Assembly (NCBI RefSeq): GCF_001941505.1
Contig: NZ_CP009248.1
Span: forward strand, 1,798,001-1,862,000
From: Corynebacterium sphenisci DSM 44792
Lineage (GTDB): Bacteria > Actinomycetota > Actinomycetes > Mycobacteriales > Mycobacteriaceae
Direction: 5' to 3'
DNA: 64,000 bases
The position numbers and the translations under genes were made by a program. The notes under the pieces are model-generated. The model saw only the letters and a program-made list of their open reading frames with translations. It ran no database searches and was not told the origin of the DNA. Positions 15,641-23,374 of the stretch are shown here, in pieces. Position 1 is the stretch's first letter, and the number at the start of each line of letters is the position of its first letter.

Positions 15641-16276
15641 CTACTCCCGCACCGGCCCTTCCTCCCCCGCCACCTGCCGGAGCGGCCGGAGATCGACCGT
15701 CGCCGGGCGCTCCTCGCCCACTACCTGCCGCGGCGGGCGGAACCGGGTCGCCGGCTCCACCGGCTCGCCGCCGGTGGTCCACCGCAGCGGGGGCGCGCCG
15801 GTGGCGGCGGGGTCGCTCTCCGCCCGGAACCGCACCCCCGCGGGGGAGGCCCCGGCCGCCTGCGCCTGCCACCACCCGGCACCGGAAGGCAGGCCACCAC
15901 CGGCGGTGTCGCCGGTCCACCCGGCGTCGTCCCAGGCCCGGCTGATGGCCACGGCGGCGTCGGCGTCCGCAGCGGCCGCCGCCGCGGCCGCCGCCTCCAG
16001 CACGTCCGCGGCGTGGTGGAGCTGGCGGGCTGCCGCCGCGTAGACGGCCTTGTGCCGGTCCATCAGCGGCGCGTGTACGTCGATCAGCGGGCGGTAGCCG
16101 GGGGCCGGCTTGCCCGACCGGGTGCCCTGGCTGGCCTGCCGTACGAGCTCGGCGTGCAGCGCGTCGCTGTCGCCGATGAACGCGGCGATCGCGTCGGCCT
16201 GGCGGCGCAGGGACTCAATCACCGCGCGCGCCTTCGCCTGGTCGACCTGCATCTCACCACCGCCGCCGCCGCTCAT
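15641..16276 (-). CDS. Element cargo protein B, helical N-terminus
   Basis: 211 residues. Residues of about 8-105 look like two long helices (AKARAVIESLRRQADAIAAF and an alanine-rich second helix), followed by AWDDAGWTG and a proline-rich, basic tail ending in two PP/LRQV(A/V)GEE repeats. The helical hairpin with a Trp-Gly turn recalls WXG100/EspC-like type VII secretion substrates, but the similarity is only in pattern and the family is not recognised. No signal peptide or TM helix is seen. Its start codon overlaps the stop of the upstream cargo gene by 4 bp, so the two are translationally coupled. Confidence 0.65.
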   Translation of the reverse strand: MSGGGGGEMQVDQAKARAVIESLRRQADAIAAFIGDSDALHAELVRQASQGTRSGKPAPGYRPLIDVHAPLMDRHKAVYAAAARQLHHAADVLEAAAAAAAAADADAAVAISRAWDDAGWTGDTAGGGLPSGAGWWQAQAAGASPAGVRFRAESDPAATGAPPLRWTTGGEPVEPATRFRPPRQVVGEERPATVDLRPLRQVAGEEGPVRE

Positions 16277-16641
16277 GCCGCGCCCCCCGCCAGGTTGGCC
16301 GGCTCCGCGATGGTCACGCCGCCGGCGCGGTGGTCGTCCCGGCGGCCGTGGCCGTCGTAGAGGGACGGCAGGTCCTCGCCCAGGGGCACCAGGACCAAGC
16401 CACTCTGCGGGACGCCGTAGACCAGGGCCTCCCCGCCGCCGCCGCGGAGCGCGCCGCGGTAGCTGCCGGCGGCGGTGACCCGCCCGCGGGCGACGCGGAC
16501 GGCGGTGGTGCCGGGGGGCAGGGCCGCGACGGCGAACGGGGCATCGGGGCGGGCGTGGGCGCCGAGGGCCTGGAGCACCGCGAGCGGGTCGTAGTCAGGC
16601 GGCATCAGGCTATGGAAGCGGGGGTACAGTGCAAGCAACAT
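16273..16641 (-). CDS. Element cargo protein A, unknown
   Basis: 122 residues beginning MLLALYPRFHSLMPPDYDP. I do not recognise it. It is a beta-rich small protein by composition (VAALPPGTTAVRVARGRVTAAGSY, ALVYGVPQSGLVLVPL) without TM segments. The start was chosen because a near-consensus promoter ends 6 bases before the ATG at 16641, so the mRNA would be leaderless; an in-frame ATG 12 codons upstream lies inside the promoter. It is the first gene of the two-gene cargo operon and overlaps the second by an ATGA. Being the only strongly promoted genes of the element, the pair may give the host a selective trait. Confidence 0.65.
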   Translation of the reverse strand: MLLALYPRFHSLMPPDYDPLAVLQALGAHARPDAPFAVAALPPGTTAVRVARGRVTAAGSYRGALRGGGGEALVYGVPQSGLVLVPLGEDLPSLYDGHGRRDDHRAGGVTIAEPANLAGGAA

Positions 16642-16647
16642 AGGAGC

Positions 16648-16677
16648 AGTATAACCCGGCGCTGACGCCGCAGTCAA
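16648..16677 (-). promoter_or_regulatory. Strong promoter of the cargo operon
   Basis: On the minus strand TTGACT (16677-16672) and TATACT (16653-16648) are 18 bases apart, nearly sigma-70/SigA consensus. Transcription should begin at or next to the A of the ATG. Confidence 0.8.
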
Positions 16678-18097
16678 GGCTCCTACCAGCTAAAACGATG
16701 GCTTAGCATAGTCCGTGCTGACGCGCTACCCACGCGCTACGCGAGGGGGTACCGAGGCCGCTATCCACCGCTACGCGACGGTGCTACGTGACCCGGTACC
16801 CACCGCCACCGCCCCGGTACCGCCACCACCGCACCCCCGGCCGCCGGGCCGCCCCGCGGCCCACCCCGCCACCACGCCGCCACGGCGGCTGGGTACCCCA
16901 GATCGGGGTACCCTCGGGCCCCAGACCCCGGTTTTCGGGGGTCCGGGGCCCGGCCGGCGCGAGGCCGCGGGGAGGCGGCCGGGCGGTACTGACGGCGGTA
17001 CGAGCGGTGCTACAGGGCCTGGCACGTGGCCTGCTACGGCGGGCGCTACGCGGCGCGATCCACGCCTCGGAGGCCACGGTGTCAGCAACGGGCCCGGACG
17101 CCCCGCGGCCGGGGGACGATGAACATCCAGGCCAGGCCCGGGCCGGGGCGCGTTTCCCCAGGTCACCGGGCCACCCCCGCCACCGGGCGGGACTGGCCGG
17201 CGGCCGGCGGCTCGCATCGGTCCTGGTCACCACGGGTTTCGGCCGGCGCCGCGGCCCCCACGGCCGGCGACCCGGCGGCCGTGGGGGTCGGCTGACGCTG
17301 CCCCGGCGGGGCATCTCCGCAGGTCACGGCTCCCGCGAGGCGGTGGCCCGTCCCCGGCTGCTGACGCGGTGGGCAGTGCCCCCGCCGCCCGCCGCCCCGT
17401 CCCCCAGGTGGCCCGGTGGCCGGCAGCCGGGCGGCTGGGGCGGTGGGGATGGCGGTGCGGCAGGGGGGCAGGCCCCCGCAGGGGCGCGTTTTTGGCCCCT
17501 GGGCGGCCCGTAGAGGCGCCGGGGCGGTGGGCCCGGTGGTGGGCAGCGGGGAGGGGTGGTGCGGGCGTCTACGGCGCGTGTAGCGCGTGGTCGCGCGGCG
17601 GTGGCCGGCAAGAAGAAAAATCCACCACCCGGGTCGGCTACCTCCCTTCGCGCGCGCGCATAATGCGCGTGCCCGGGCGTACGCGGGCGTGCGGGCCCGA
17701 AGCCCGGGGGCGGCGGTGGCCGGCTCACGCGCGCGCGTGCGCGTTCGCGAGGCGGCGGCCGGCGGGGGTCGAGGCGGCGGTGGTGGTTTCGCTTTCCCGC
17801 GGCGCTTTCCCGGCCGGAGCGGTGGCCCGGGGGGGGCTTCGCCTACCCCCCGGGAGCCGCCGGAGAAGCCCCTTCACTATTAGTAAAAATGCAGGTCATG
17901 GCGTGTTTTTCGTTTTCCCGCGACCCCCGGGAAAGTGGCCGTTTTCCCGCGACCCCCGGGAAAGCGGAAAACCGCAGGTCAGGGGGCGTTTTTGACCTCC
18001 GCTTTCCCAGGAGGCCCCGGGAAAGCGGAAAACCGCAGGTCAGAGGGTGTTTTTGGGCGATGCCCCCACGGCTCGGATTCCCCGGCCGTGGGGGCGG
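16678..18097. other. Noncoding, repeat-rich stretch of the element (possible origin)
   Basis: About 1.4 kb with no ORF that has protein-like composition in any frame. It contains many GCTACG(C/T)G and GGTAC words (16725-17060), CGCGCAT-A-ATGCGCG (17655-17669) and the tandem repeat block at 17891-18058. Lying just beyond the 3' end of the replication gene, it is the best candidate for the element's replication origin. Confidence 0.5.
17891..18058 (+). repeat. Tandem ~60-bp units with GCAGGTCA...GTTTTT and TTTCCC/GGGAAA hairpins
   Basis: GCAGGTCA followed by about 6 bases and GTTTTT starts at 17891, 17974 and 18035, all rightward. Between them are hairpins with TTTCCC/GGGAAA arms (17912-17935, 17941-17964 identical; 18002-18025 similar) and the small stem GCGGAAAACCGC. 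A fourth full unit (GCAGGTCAGAGGCGGTTTTT) adjoins the attL core at 15519. Confidence 0.8.
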
Positions 18098-21040
18098 TCA
18101 GGCGGCGGTCAGCTGCTTGCGCGGACCGTCCCGCCGCTGGACCACCAGCCCGGCCTCGATGGCCTCCTCGATGGCCGCGGTGACCCGGGCCCGCGACCAC
18201 GTGGCCGGCGCGTCGTCCGCCTCGGCGGCGGCGTTGAGCCGGGCCAGCACGGCGGCGGCCGCCTTGGTCTTGGCCACCCCCGACCCGTCCCCGTCCAACG
18301 CCGCAATCTCGCGGGCCACGGTCCGCGCATCCTCCGCGGCCTGGGACGCCTGGCGGCGCTCGGCGGCCGCGGCCGCGGTGGCGGCGGGGATGAACTCTCC
18401 CGCCAGGGACGGGGCGCCGGCGGGGGCGAGGGGGGCGCCAGCTTCACGCAGCAGCCAGGTGCCGGCGTGGCGCGGGTCTCCGGGGGCCGTGAGCTGGGAG
18501 GTGAGCGCCGCGTACCGATCCTTGGCGATGGAGATGTGCGCGGCCAGCATCGTCGCACCGTCGCGGGGCTCGGTGGGGCGCATCACCAAGACCGCGTGCG
18601 CGGCGTCGGACTTGGCGGTCGACCCGCGGGGCCTATCCACCGCCTCGTGGCCGACGTGGTCGGCGATGACGACGCAGGCCCGCTCCGCCAGGGGCCCGAA
18701 CGTCTGCATGCCGGCGGTCACCGCGGTGTCGCTGTTGGAGTCCTCCCCGGCGGCCGACAGCAGCTGGGTCATGCTGTCGACCACCACCACGTACGCGCCG
18801 TCCGTGGCGGTGGCTTCCTCCAGGGCCCAGGCGGCGAGGCGGCGTACCGCCTCCAGGGGCGTCACTCCCTGGCGGCGGGCTTCCTCGTGCGCGCTGACGA
18901 GTCGTACGCGCCCCTGGAGCAGATCCTCGCGGGCGCCGCCGAGCCGGACGTAGCGGGACGCCAGAGCGGCGGGGGTGTTGGCGTCCAGGTCCAGGTAGAG
19001 GCCGGCGCCGGCGCCGGCGAGCAGGTCCAAGCACGCCCAGGTCTTTCCAGCGGTGGGTGGGCCGACCAGCAGGTGCAGGGCCTGGGGGTACCACATGTCG
19101 CGCAGCAGGCGCACCGGCGTGTCGGCGTCGGCGAGCCACTGGTCCAGGGTGTCGGCGTCGGGCACCGGCGGCTCGGCGGCGGCGGCGTCGATGGGGGTGG
19201 CGGCGGCGGCGCGCGCGATGGCCACGCGCAGGGACCTGGCGGTCTCGTAGAGCAGACCACGGCCGTGGGCCGCGAGCAGGTCACCCGCCCCGGCGTCGCC
19301 GTGGGCGGCGACGAGGTGGGCCCAGGCGGCGTCCAGGGCGGCGGGGGGGATGCCCACCGCCGCGTCCATCGTGGCGGGGGCGCCGCCGGCGGTGGTGGTG
19401 GCGGGGAGGCCGGTCCCGGCGGGCAGCGACCACGACCCATCGGCGGACGGCACCAGGTCGACGATGGGTCGGCCGTCGTCGCCGTGCCCCACGACCCGAA
19501 CCGCGCGGTCATCGGGGACGCGCTCATAGGCGTCGTCCTCGGCGGCGCAGTAGCGGGACCACCCCTCAGGCACCGGGGCCTCGGCGTCCCACACCACCGC
19601 CAGGGGACCGGCGGTGGCCCACACGGTGCGGGAGGGCGGCCGCGCGGGTTCGATGCCGGTCAGAGCCGTGATGGCCTCGCTGACCGACGTCCCGTGGATC
19701 GTCGCGTAGGCGCCCGCCTTCGAGTACGACCCCTCGGGGAGGTCCGGGTCGTCGGTGGACCAGACGTGCAGGCGGCCGTCCGCATACTCGCAAGCGCTGC
19801 GGGGTGACGACCCGCCGGGGCGGCGCCAGATGACGGCGCCGTCCGCCCCGGTCCCGGAGACCTCCCAGTGGATCTCGCGCAGGATGTCGCCCCAGTCGAT
19901 GCCCTCCAGCGCGTCTTCCGCCGCGGGGGACAACCCGGTGCCGGTGCCACCCGCCCCGGCCCCGCCGACGACCCGGGCCGCGGAGTTCTCCTTGCGGCGT
20001 GCGTTTTCGGCGACGAGGGCGGGCAGCAGCCAGTCCTCGGCGGGGTGGTCCTCGCCGGTGAGGCGGTAGCGGCCTTCGGCGCGGCGGGACGGGGGGATGA
20101 GGACGTAGCGCTGGCGGATCATGACCGTGAAGCTGCCGACGCCGTCAACCGTGATGGTCATGCTGGAGGGGAAATCCGCGAACCGGAACCCCTGCCAGCG
20201 GGCCTGCATCTCCGGGGAATCGGCGGGGTCCGGGGGCAGATGCAGCACCGGCTCCGGGCCCACCCGGCCGCCCTCCCGCCACGCCCGCGCGGCCGCCTCA
20301 TGCTCGCGGCGCGCCGCCCGGCAGTCCGCCTCCCACCCCCGGCGGGCATCGAGGTCATCGCCGCCGGTGGCGCCGGGCAGGGTGAAGTACCAGTGCCCGC
20401 CGCCGTGGTGGGCGGGGCGGCCGTCGGCGCCGGTGGTGCCGGGGGTGCTGATGGTCGGCGACGGGTAGGACCGCCACCCCATCAGCGGGTGGACGGCCTC
20501 GGCCCACCGGGGCCGGCCCTGGTCGTCCACGCCGGCGTGGCGCTCGGCCCAGGCGTGCCAGGCGGCGACCTCGGCGGGGGTGTCGGCGTCGACGACGATC
20601 ACCGGCGACCGTCCCACCGCAATTGCCAAGTTCGGCAGCACGCCGCGGTCGTCGAAATACCGCTTGACCAGGGTTTTTACCCGCGCCGGGTTGGAGGAGG
20701 CGAGGTACACCCCGCCGGGGGCCTCCCCCGGGGTCACCGTCCTCGGCAGGTGCGGGTGATCGCAGCCGTGGACCTCCCGGTAGGCGTCGACGGCGGCGGC
20801 CAGCTCCGCGGCGTCCCGGGTGCGCATCGCCGGGGTGCGGGTATCGGCCGGCAGCTTGCCCTGGTGGTCGATGGGCAGCAGCGCCACCCCGTGACGGCAC
20901 AACTCGCTGATGTAGCTGTCGTAGCCGGCGCGCTGGGAATCGGGGTCGGTGGGGGTGGTTCCGGTGGGGTCGGATTCGGGGTCGAGGATGCGGGTCGGGG
21001 CTGCGCCGAGCAGCGCCATCACCCACGAGAGGCCGAGCAT
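18098..21040 (-). CDS. Primase-polymerase/helicase replication protein of the element
   Basis: 980 residues; ATG behind AAAGGAT at 7 bases. The N-terminal 350 residues resemble the bifunctional primase-polymerase fold: GVALLPIDHQGKLP near the start, PNLAIAVGRSPVIVVDADT with the acidic pair, and GGHWYFTLPG. A middle region of about 300 residues is unassigned. Residues of about 640-870 are a RepA/DnaB-like RecA-fold ATPase: Walker A VGPPTAGKTWA, Walker B VVVVDSMTQLL, and VVIADHVGHE followed by STAKSDAAHAVLVM. The end (ATWSRARVTAAIEEAIEAG) looks like a winged helix. The architecture is that of phage, plasmid and satellite replication initiators that prime and unwind DNA at the element's own origin. 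Confidence 0.85.
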   Translation of the reverse strand: MLGLSWVMALLGAAPTRILDPESDPTGTTPTDPDSQRAGYDSYISELCRHGVALLPIDHQGKLPADTRTPAMRTRDAAELAAAVDAYREVHGCDHPHLPRTVTPGEAPGGVYLASSNPARVKTLVKRYFDDRGVLPNLAIAVGRSPVIVVDADTPAEVAAWHAWAERHAGVDDQGRPRWAEAVHPLMGWRSYPSPTISTPGTTGADGRPAHHGGGHWYFTLPGATGGDDLDARRGWEADCRAARREHEAAARAWREGGRVGPEPVLHLPPDPADSPEMQARWQGFRFADFPSSMTITVDGVGSFTVMIRQRYVLIPPSRRAEGRYRLTGEDHPAEDWLLPALVAENARRKENSAARVVGGAGAGGTGTGLSPAAEDALEGIDWGDILREIHWEVSGTGADGAVIWRRPGGSSPRSACEYADGRLHVWSTDDPDLPEGSYSKAGAYATIHGTSVSEAITALTGIEPARPPSRTVWATAGPLAVVWDAEAPVPEGWSRYCAAEDDAYERVPDDRAVRVVGHGDDGRPIVDLVPSADGSWSLPAGTGLPATTTAGGAPATMDAAVGIPPAALDAAWAHLVAAHGDAGAGDLLAAHGRGLLYETARSLRVAIARAAAATPIDAAAAEPPVPDADTLDQWLADADTPVRLLRDMWYPQALHLLVGPPTAGKTWACLDLLAGAGAGLYLDLDANTPAALASRYVRLGGAREDLLQGRVRLVSAHEEARRQGVTPLEAVRRLAAWALEEATATDGAYVVVVDSMTQLLSAAGEDSNSDTAVTAGMQTFGPLAERACVVIADHVGHEAVDRPRGSTAKSDAAHAVLVMRPTEPRDGATMLAAHISIAKDRYAALTSQLTAPGDPRHAGTWLLREAGAPLAPAGAPSLAGEFIPAATAAAAAERRQASQAAEDARTVAREIAALDGDGSGVAKTKAAAAVLARLNAAAEADDAPATWSRARVTAAIEEAIEAGLVVQRRDGPRKQLTAA

Positions 21041-21044
21041 GTGG

Positions 21045-21125
21045 TATCCTTTTCTTCGAGAGTCTGAGTAGGTGTAATGCCTGCTGTTGGGGCCCCCGCC
21101 GCGACCACGGTGGGGGCCCCTTTTT
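21045..21125 (+). ncRNA. Candidate antisense RNA opposite the rep leader
   Basis: TATCCT (21045-21050) could start a rightward transcript near 21057. A 9- to 12-bp stem GGGGCCCCC/GGGGGCCCC followed by TTTTT (21089-21125) would end it after about 70 nt. No gene lies on this strand here, and the RNA would be antisense to the rep mRNA leader, as in plasmid copy-control RNAs. Confidence 0.4.
21089..21125 (+). terminator. Rho-independent terminator, rightward
   Basis: Perfect 9-bp GC stem, extended to 12 with a G-T pair, then five T residues on the plus strand. The flanking genes run leftward, so it must serve another transcript. Confidence 0.7.
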
Positions 21126-21129
21126 CGCG

Positions 21130-21405
21130 CTAGGCGGCCTCGCGGCGGCGGCGGGCCACCGCGGCCACCGCGCGGGCGCCGGGCAGGCGGCCGGGCCGGC
21201 GGCGGCCGGCGGTGAGGCCCAGCGGCGTGGCGGCGTCGTAGGCGGCCTGGTAGTCGGCCACCGCACTGCGCAGGTCGTTCAGGGCAGTGGCCACCGCCTC
21301 GGGGCCGGCGTCGAGGCGGGCTACGAGCCCGGCGACGACCTGCGCGGCCTGCACCTCGGGGGTCGGGGTTTCGGGGTCGGTGTGGTCGGGGTTCCAGTCG
21401 GTCAT
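21130..21405 (-). CDS. Small element protein, unknown
   Basis: 91 residues, MTDWNPDHTDPETPTPEV at the start, with TAGGAG 9 bases before the ATG. The middle is a single amphipathic helix (AAQVVAGLVARLDAGPEAVATALNDLRSAV would be about 30 residues) and the C-terminus is very basic (GRRRPGRLPG, ARRRREAA), suggesting nucleic-acid binding. It lies between the rep gene and the HTH gene on the same strand and may regulate replication. I do not recognise the family. Confidence 0.55.
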   Translation of the reverse strand: MTDWNPDHTDPETPTPEVQAAQVVAGLVARLDAGPEAVATALNDLRSAVADYQAAYDAATPLGLTAGRRRPGRLPGARAVAAVARRRREAA

Positions 21406-21496
21406 GATGTAGTGCTCCTAGGGGGGGGTTGGGGGTACCGTCGCACGTCCGTGCGACGGATGCTTTTTGGGGGTGTTTAGCGGGGGTGCTGGGGGG

Positions 21497-21676
21497 CTAG
21501 GCCACCCCCTCCCGCTGCGCGTCCAGCCACGCTTCGACGTCGGCGCGGCGGTACAGCCTCGCGCGGCCCACGCGGGTCACGCGCGGGCCGCGGCCGGTGG
21601 TGTAGAGCCGCGTCCAGGTCCACACGGAGGTGCCAGGGATCATCTCGCACAAGTCTTCCGGGGTGAGCAGGTCCAT
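21497..21676 (-). CDS. Excisionase/AlpA-like helix-turn-helix protein
   Basis: 59 residues. Two ATG codons are adjacent; the second (21676) is 7 bases from AGGAG and is preferred. MDLLTPEDLCEMIPGTSVWTW, then RGPRVTRVGRARLYRRADVEAWLDAQ, is the classic MerR/excisionase-type HTH: a 'choose the helper helix' N-terminus, then the GR..LYRRADVEAWL wing. Such proteins act as excisionases (Xis) or as activators of integrase or satellite genes (AlpA). It is divergently oriented to the integrase gene, with the attP-like arm sequences between and beyond them, which fits a directionality factor. Confidence 0.82.
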   Translation of the reverse strand: MDLLTPEDLCEMIPGTSVWTWTRLYTTGRGPRVTRVGRARLYRRADVEAWLDAQREGVA

Positions 21677-21831
21677 CATCGAGCTCCTAGTGCTAGGGGG
21701 AGGGGGCTGATGACATCTTAACGCCGCGCCCCCACTTGCCACTACCAGCATAAATGGTTTTTACCGACCGCCTGTTCCCACCTGGGGTTTCCTCGTCCCC
21801 CGACCAGCAGAGAGTAGCGGAATCTACGTGC

Positions 21832-21837
21832 TATCCT
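21832..21837 (+). promoter_or_regulatory. -10 box of the integrase gene (leaderless)
   Basis: TATCCT ends 6 bases before the ATG at 21844, so the mRNA probably starts at the initiation codon. TACGTGCTA, repeated beside attR, overlaps the box. Confidence 0.55.
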
Positions 21838-21843
21838 GGCCGC

Positions 21844-22977
21844 ATGGCGACGACGGAGCGATACCAGACACAGCAGGGGGTGCGGTGGCGCGCCCGGTGG
21901 CGCACAGCGGCCGGCGGATCGCGTAGCAGGTCGGGGTTCAAGACGAAGGGCGAGGCCACCCGGTTCCTGGCGTCTGTAGAGGTGTCCAAGGCGCAAGGCG
22001 GCGAGGTCGATACCCAGGCCGCGCGCCGCCCCCTGCGGGAGTACTACGCCGGCTGGCTCGCGGGGGTTAGAGCTACCGCCGCCCCGTCCACCGCGGCGCG
22101 TTACGAGGGCCTGTGGCGCAGCCACGTCGCCGGGGCCTGGGCTGACCGCCAGGTGGGGTCGATCAAGGTGGGGGAGATCCAGAAATGGGTGGCCGACCTC
22201 GCCTCACGCCGCAGCGCCTCGACCTGCCGCCAGGCGCTCCAGGTTCTCCGGGGCAGCCTCGACGCCGCGGAGGCGGACGCGGCGGTGGCCCGCAACCCCG
22301 CCCGCGGCCGACTCCGGGTACCCGCGCAGCCCGACACCGCCGCCGAGCGGGTCTTCCTCACCGGCGCACAAGCGCGCCGGCTCATCGAGGCCACACGCGG
22401 CGAGGGCCAAAAAGCACTGGTCATGACCCTTTTAGGGACGGGACTGCGGTTCGGAGAAGCCGCCGCACTGCGACCTTGCGACCGGGTGGGGCCAGGCCGG
22501 TGGCGGGTGGCCCGCGCGGTGACGGTCATCAGCGGCCGCGCCGCGGGGTTCGGGCCCACCAAAGGCCGTTCGGCCCGGACTATCGCGGCGCCGCCGGCGG
22601 TGGACGCGGCGATGATGGCGCAGGCGCGCCGCAGGGGGCTGGAGATGGACTCGGACGACTTGCTGTGGGTGACCCCCCGTACGGGCGCTCCCCTGGTGGC
22701 CCCCAGCACCCGGGAGGGAGCGCATTCCTGGCTTGCCGCGGCGGTGGACAGGTGCCAGGAGGCAGACTCGACGTATCCCCGCCCGCGGGTCCACGATCTC
22801 CGGCATACCTACGCCAGCCTGGCTATCGCCGGGGGCGCGTCGGTGGTGACGGTGGCCTCCCAGCTCGGGCACTCATCCCCCGCAGTGACTCTCTCCGTCT
22901 ACAGCCACGCCTTTTCGGCCGATCTGGACGCCGCCGCGGGGGTCGTCGGGGAGGCCCTGGATCTGACACGGATCTAA
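21844..22977 (+). CDS. int: Tyrosine site-specific integrase
   Basis: 377 residues. The N-terminus has an arm-binding AP2-like segment (YQTQQGVRWRARWR, SRSGFKTKGEATRFLASVE), followed by a SAM-like core-binding domain (TAARYEGLWRSHVAGAW) and the catalytic domain. Catalytic residues are visible: Arg in LLGTGLRFGEAAALR, Lys region TKGRSARTI, HDLRHTYASLA (His and Arg), LGHSSPAVTLSVYSH (second His and the Tyr nucleophile). It reads toward the adjacent attR and ends about 100 bases before it, the usual placement. The enzyme recombines the element's attP with the tRNA attB. No ribosome binding site is seen, in agreement with leaderless expression. Confidence 0.95.
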   Translation: MATTERYQTQQGVRWRARWRTAAGGSRSRSGFKTKGEATRFLASVEVSKAQGGEVDTQAARRPLREYYAGWLAGVRATAAPSTAARYEGLWRSHVAGAWADRQVGSIKVGEIQKWVADLASRRSASTCRQALQVLRGSLDAAEADAAVARNPARGRLRVPAQPDTAAERVFLTGAQARRLIEATRGEGQKALVMTLLGTGLRFGEAAALRPCDRVGPGRWRVARAVTVISGRAAGFGPTKGRSARTIAAPPAVDAAMMAQARRRGLEMDSDDLLWVTPRTGAPLVAPSTREGAHSWLAAAVDRCQEADSTYPRPRVHDLRHTYASLAIAGGASVVTVASQLGHSSPAVTLSVYSHAFSADLDAAAGVVGEALDLTRI

Positions 22978-23074
22978 CACGTGCGAGTGCTAGATAGCGC
23001 TAGATAGTCGGACGAATGTACGTGCTAACTACCTGGCTATACCCGGTTTTACCACCCCGCCCCAGGGTATACCA
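22978..23074 (+). repeat. Short repeats between integrase and attR (possible arm sites)
   Basis: GCTAGATA occurs twice in tandem (22989-22996, 22999-23006), and TACGTGCTA at 23019-23027 repeats the word at 21825-21833 before the integrase gene. Confidence 0.5.
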
Positions 23075-23122
23075 GCGGACTCATAATCCGCTGGTCGCAG
23101 GTTCGAGCCCTGCTGGGGGCAC
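23075..23122 (+). repeat. attR core (48-bp direct repeat, right copy)
   Basis: Exact copy of 15471-15518. It lacks the tRNA 5' half, so it is not a functional tRNA. Confidence 0.95.
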
Positions 23123-23127
23123 CGGAG

Positions 23128-23150
23128 ACCCGCTCTAGACAGCGGGTTTT
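23128..23150 (+). terminator. Stranded terminator of the tRNA
   Basis: ACCCGCT-ctagac-AGCGGGT followed by TTT(T). It directly follows the right att copy and must have ended the tRNA transcript before insertion of the element. Confidence 0.75.
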
Positions 23151-23374
23151 CCCATGTCCGGTCCCGGACCGCGGCACCCGGCTCGGCGGGATAACCGCAC
23201 CGCCATCAAACACCCCGCAGCCTCATCTGCCCGGACGTCCTGACCCCTCCGGACCCCACCGCTGGCGGGGTCCGCGGTCCGCCTCCGAGGTTCCGGACCC
23301 CGAGCAGCGCACACCGCGAGGATGTGGCGGCACCGTGGTCATCGCCCCCCTCGACATCGTCACCGTGAGTCCGC
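23151..23374. other. No gene recognised
   Basis: GC-rich sequence between the stranded terminator and the truncated capsid gene. It probably holds the junction of the host DNA with the prophage remnant; I see no repeat marking it. Confidence 0.4.

Larger units (their letters stand above)
15471..23122. mobile_element. Integrated self-replicating/satellite-like element in a tRNA gene
   Basis: The 7.65-kb segment is bounded by identical 48-bp repeats of the tRNA 3' half. From left to right it contains an attL-side set of short repeats, a terminator, two leftward cargo genes, a repeat-rich noncoding stretch, a large leftward replication gene, two small leftward genes (the second an AlpA/Xis-like HTH) and a rightward tyrosine integrase next to attR. 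No capsid, terminase, relaxase or FtsK-like transfer gene is present. The int-xis-primase/helicase kit resembles phage-inducible chromosomal islands, but could also be a small integrative plasmid. Confidence 0.85.

Noticed and set aside
16700..17880. Several overlapping open frames of 60-240 codons on both strands in the element
   Set aside because: All frames read as Arg/Pro/Gly/Ala-rich low complexity, with no ribosome binding sites and no preference for one frame; treated as noncoding.
17891..18058. Possible CRISPR array
   Set aside because: The units are only three, contain hairpins and conserved words throughout, and have no unique spacers of constant length; no cas gene is present.
23075..23122. 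Second tRNA gene with CAT anticodon
   Set aside because: It contains only the 3' half from the anticodon stem on; the 5' acceptor strand and D-arm are missing, so it is the attR repeat.
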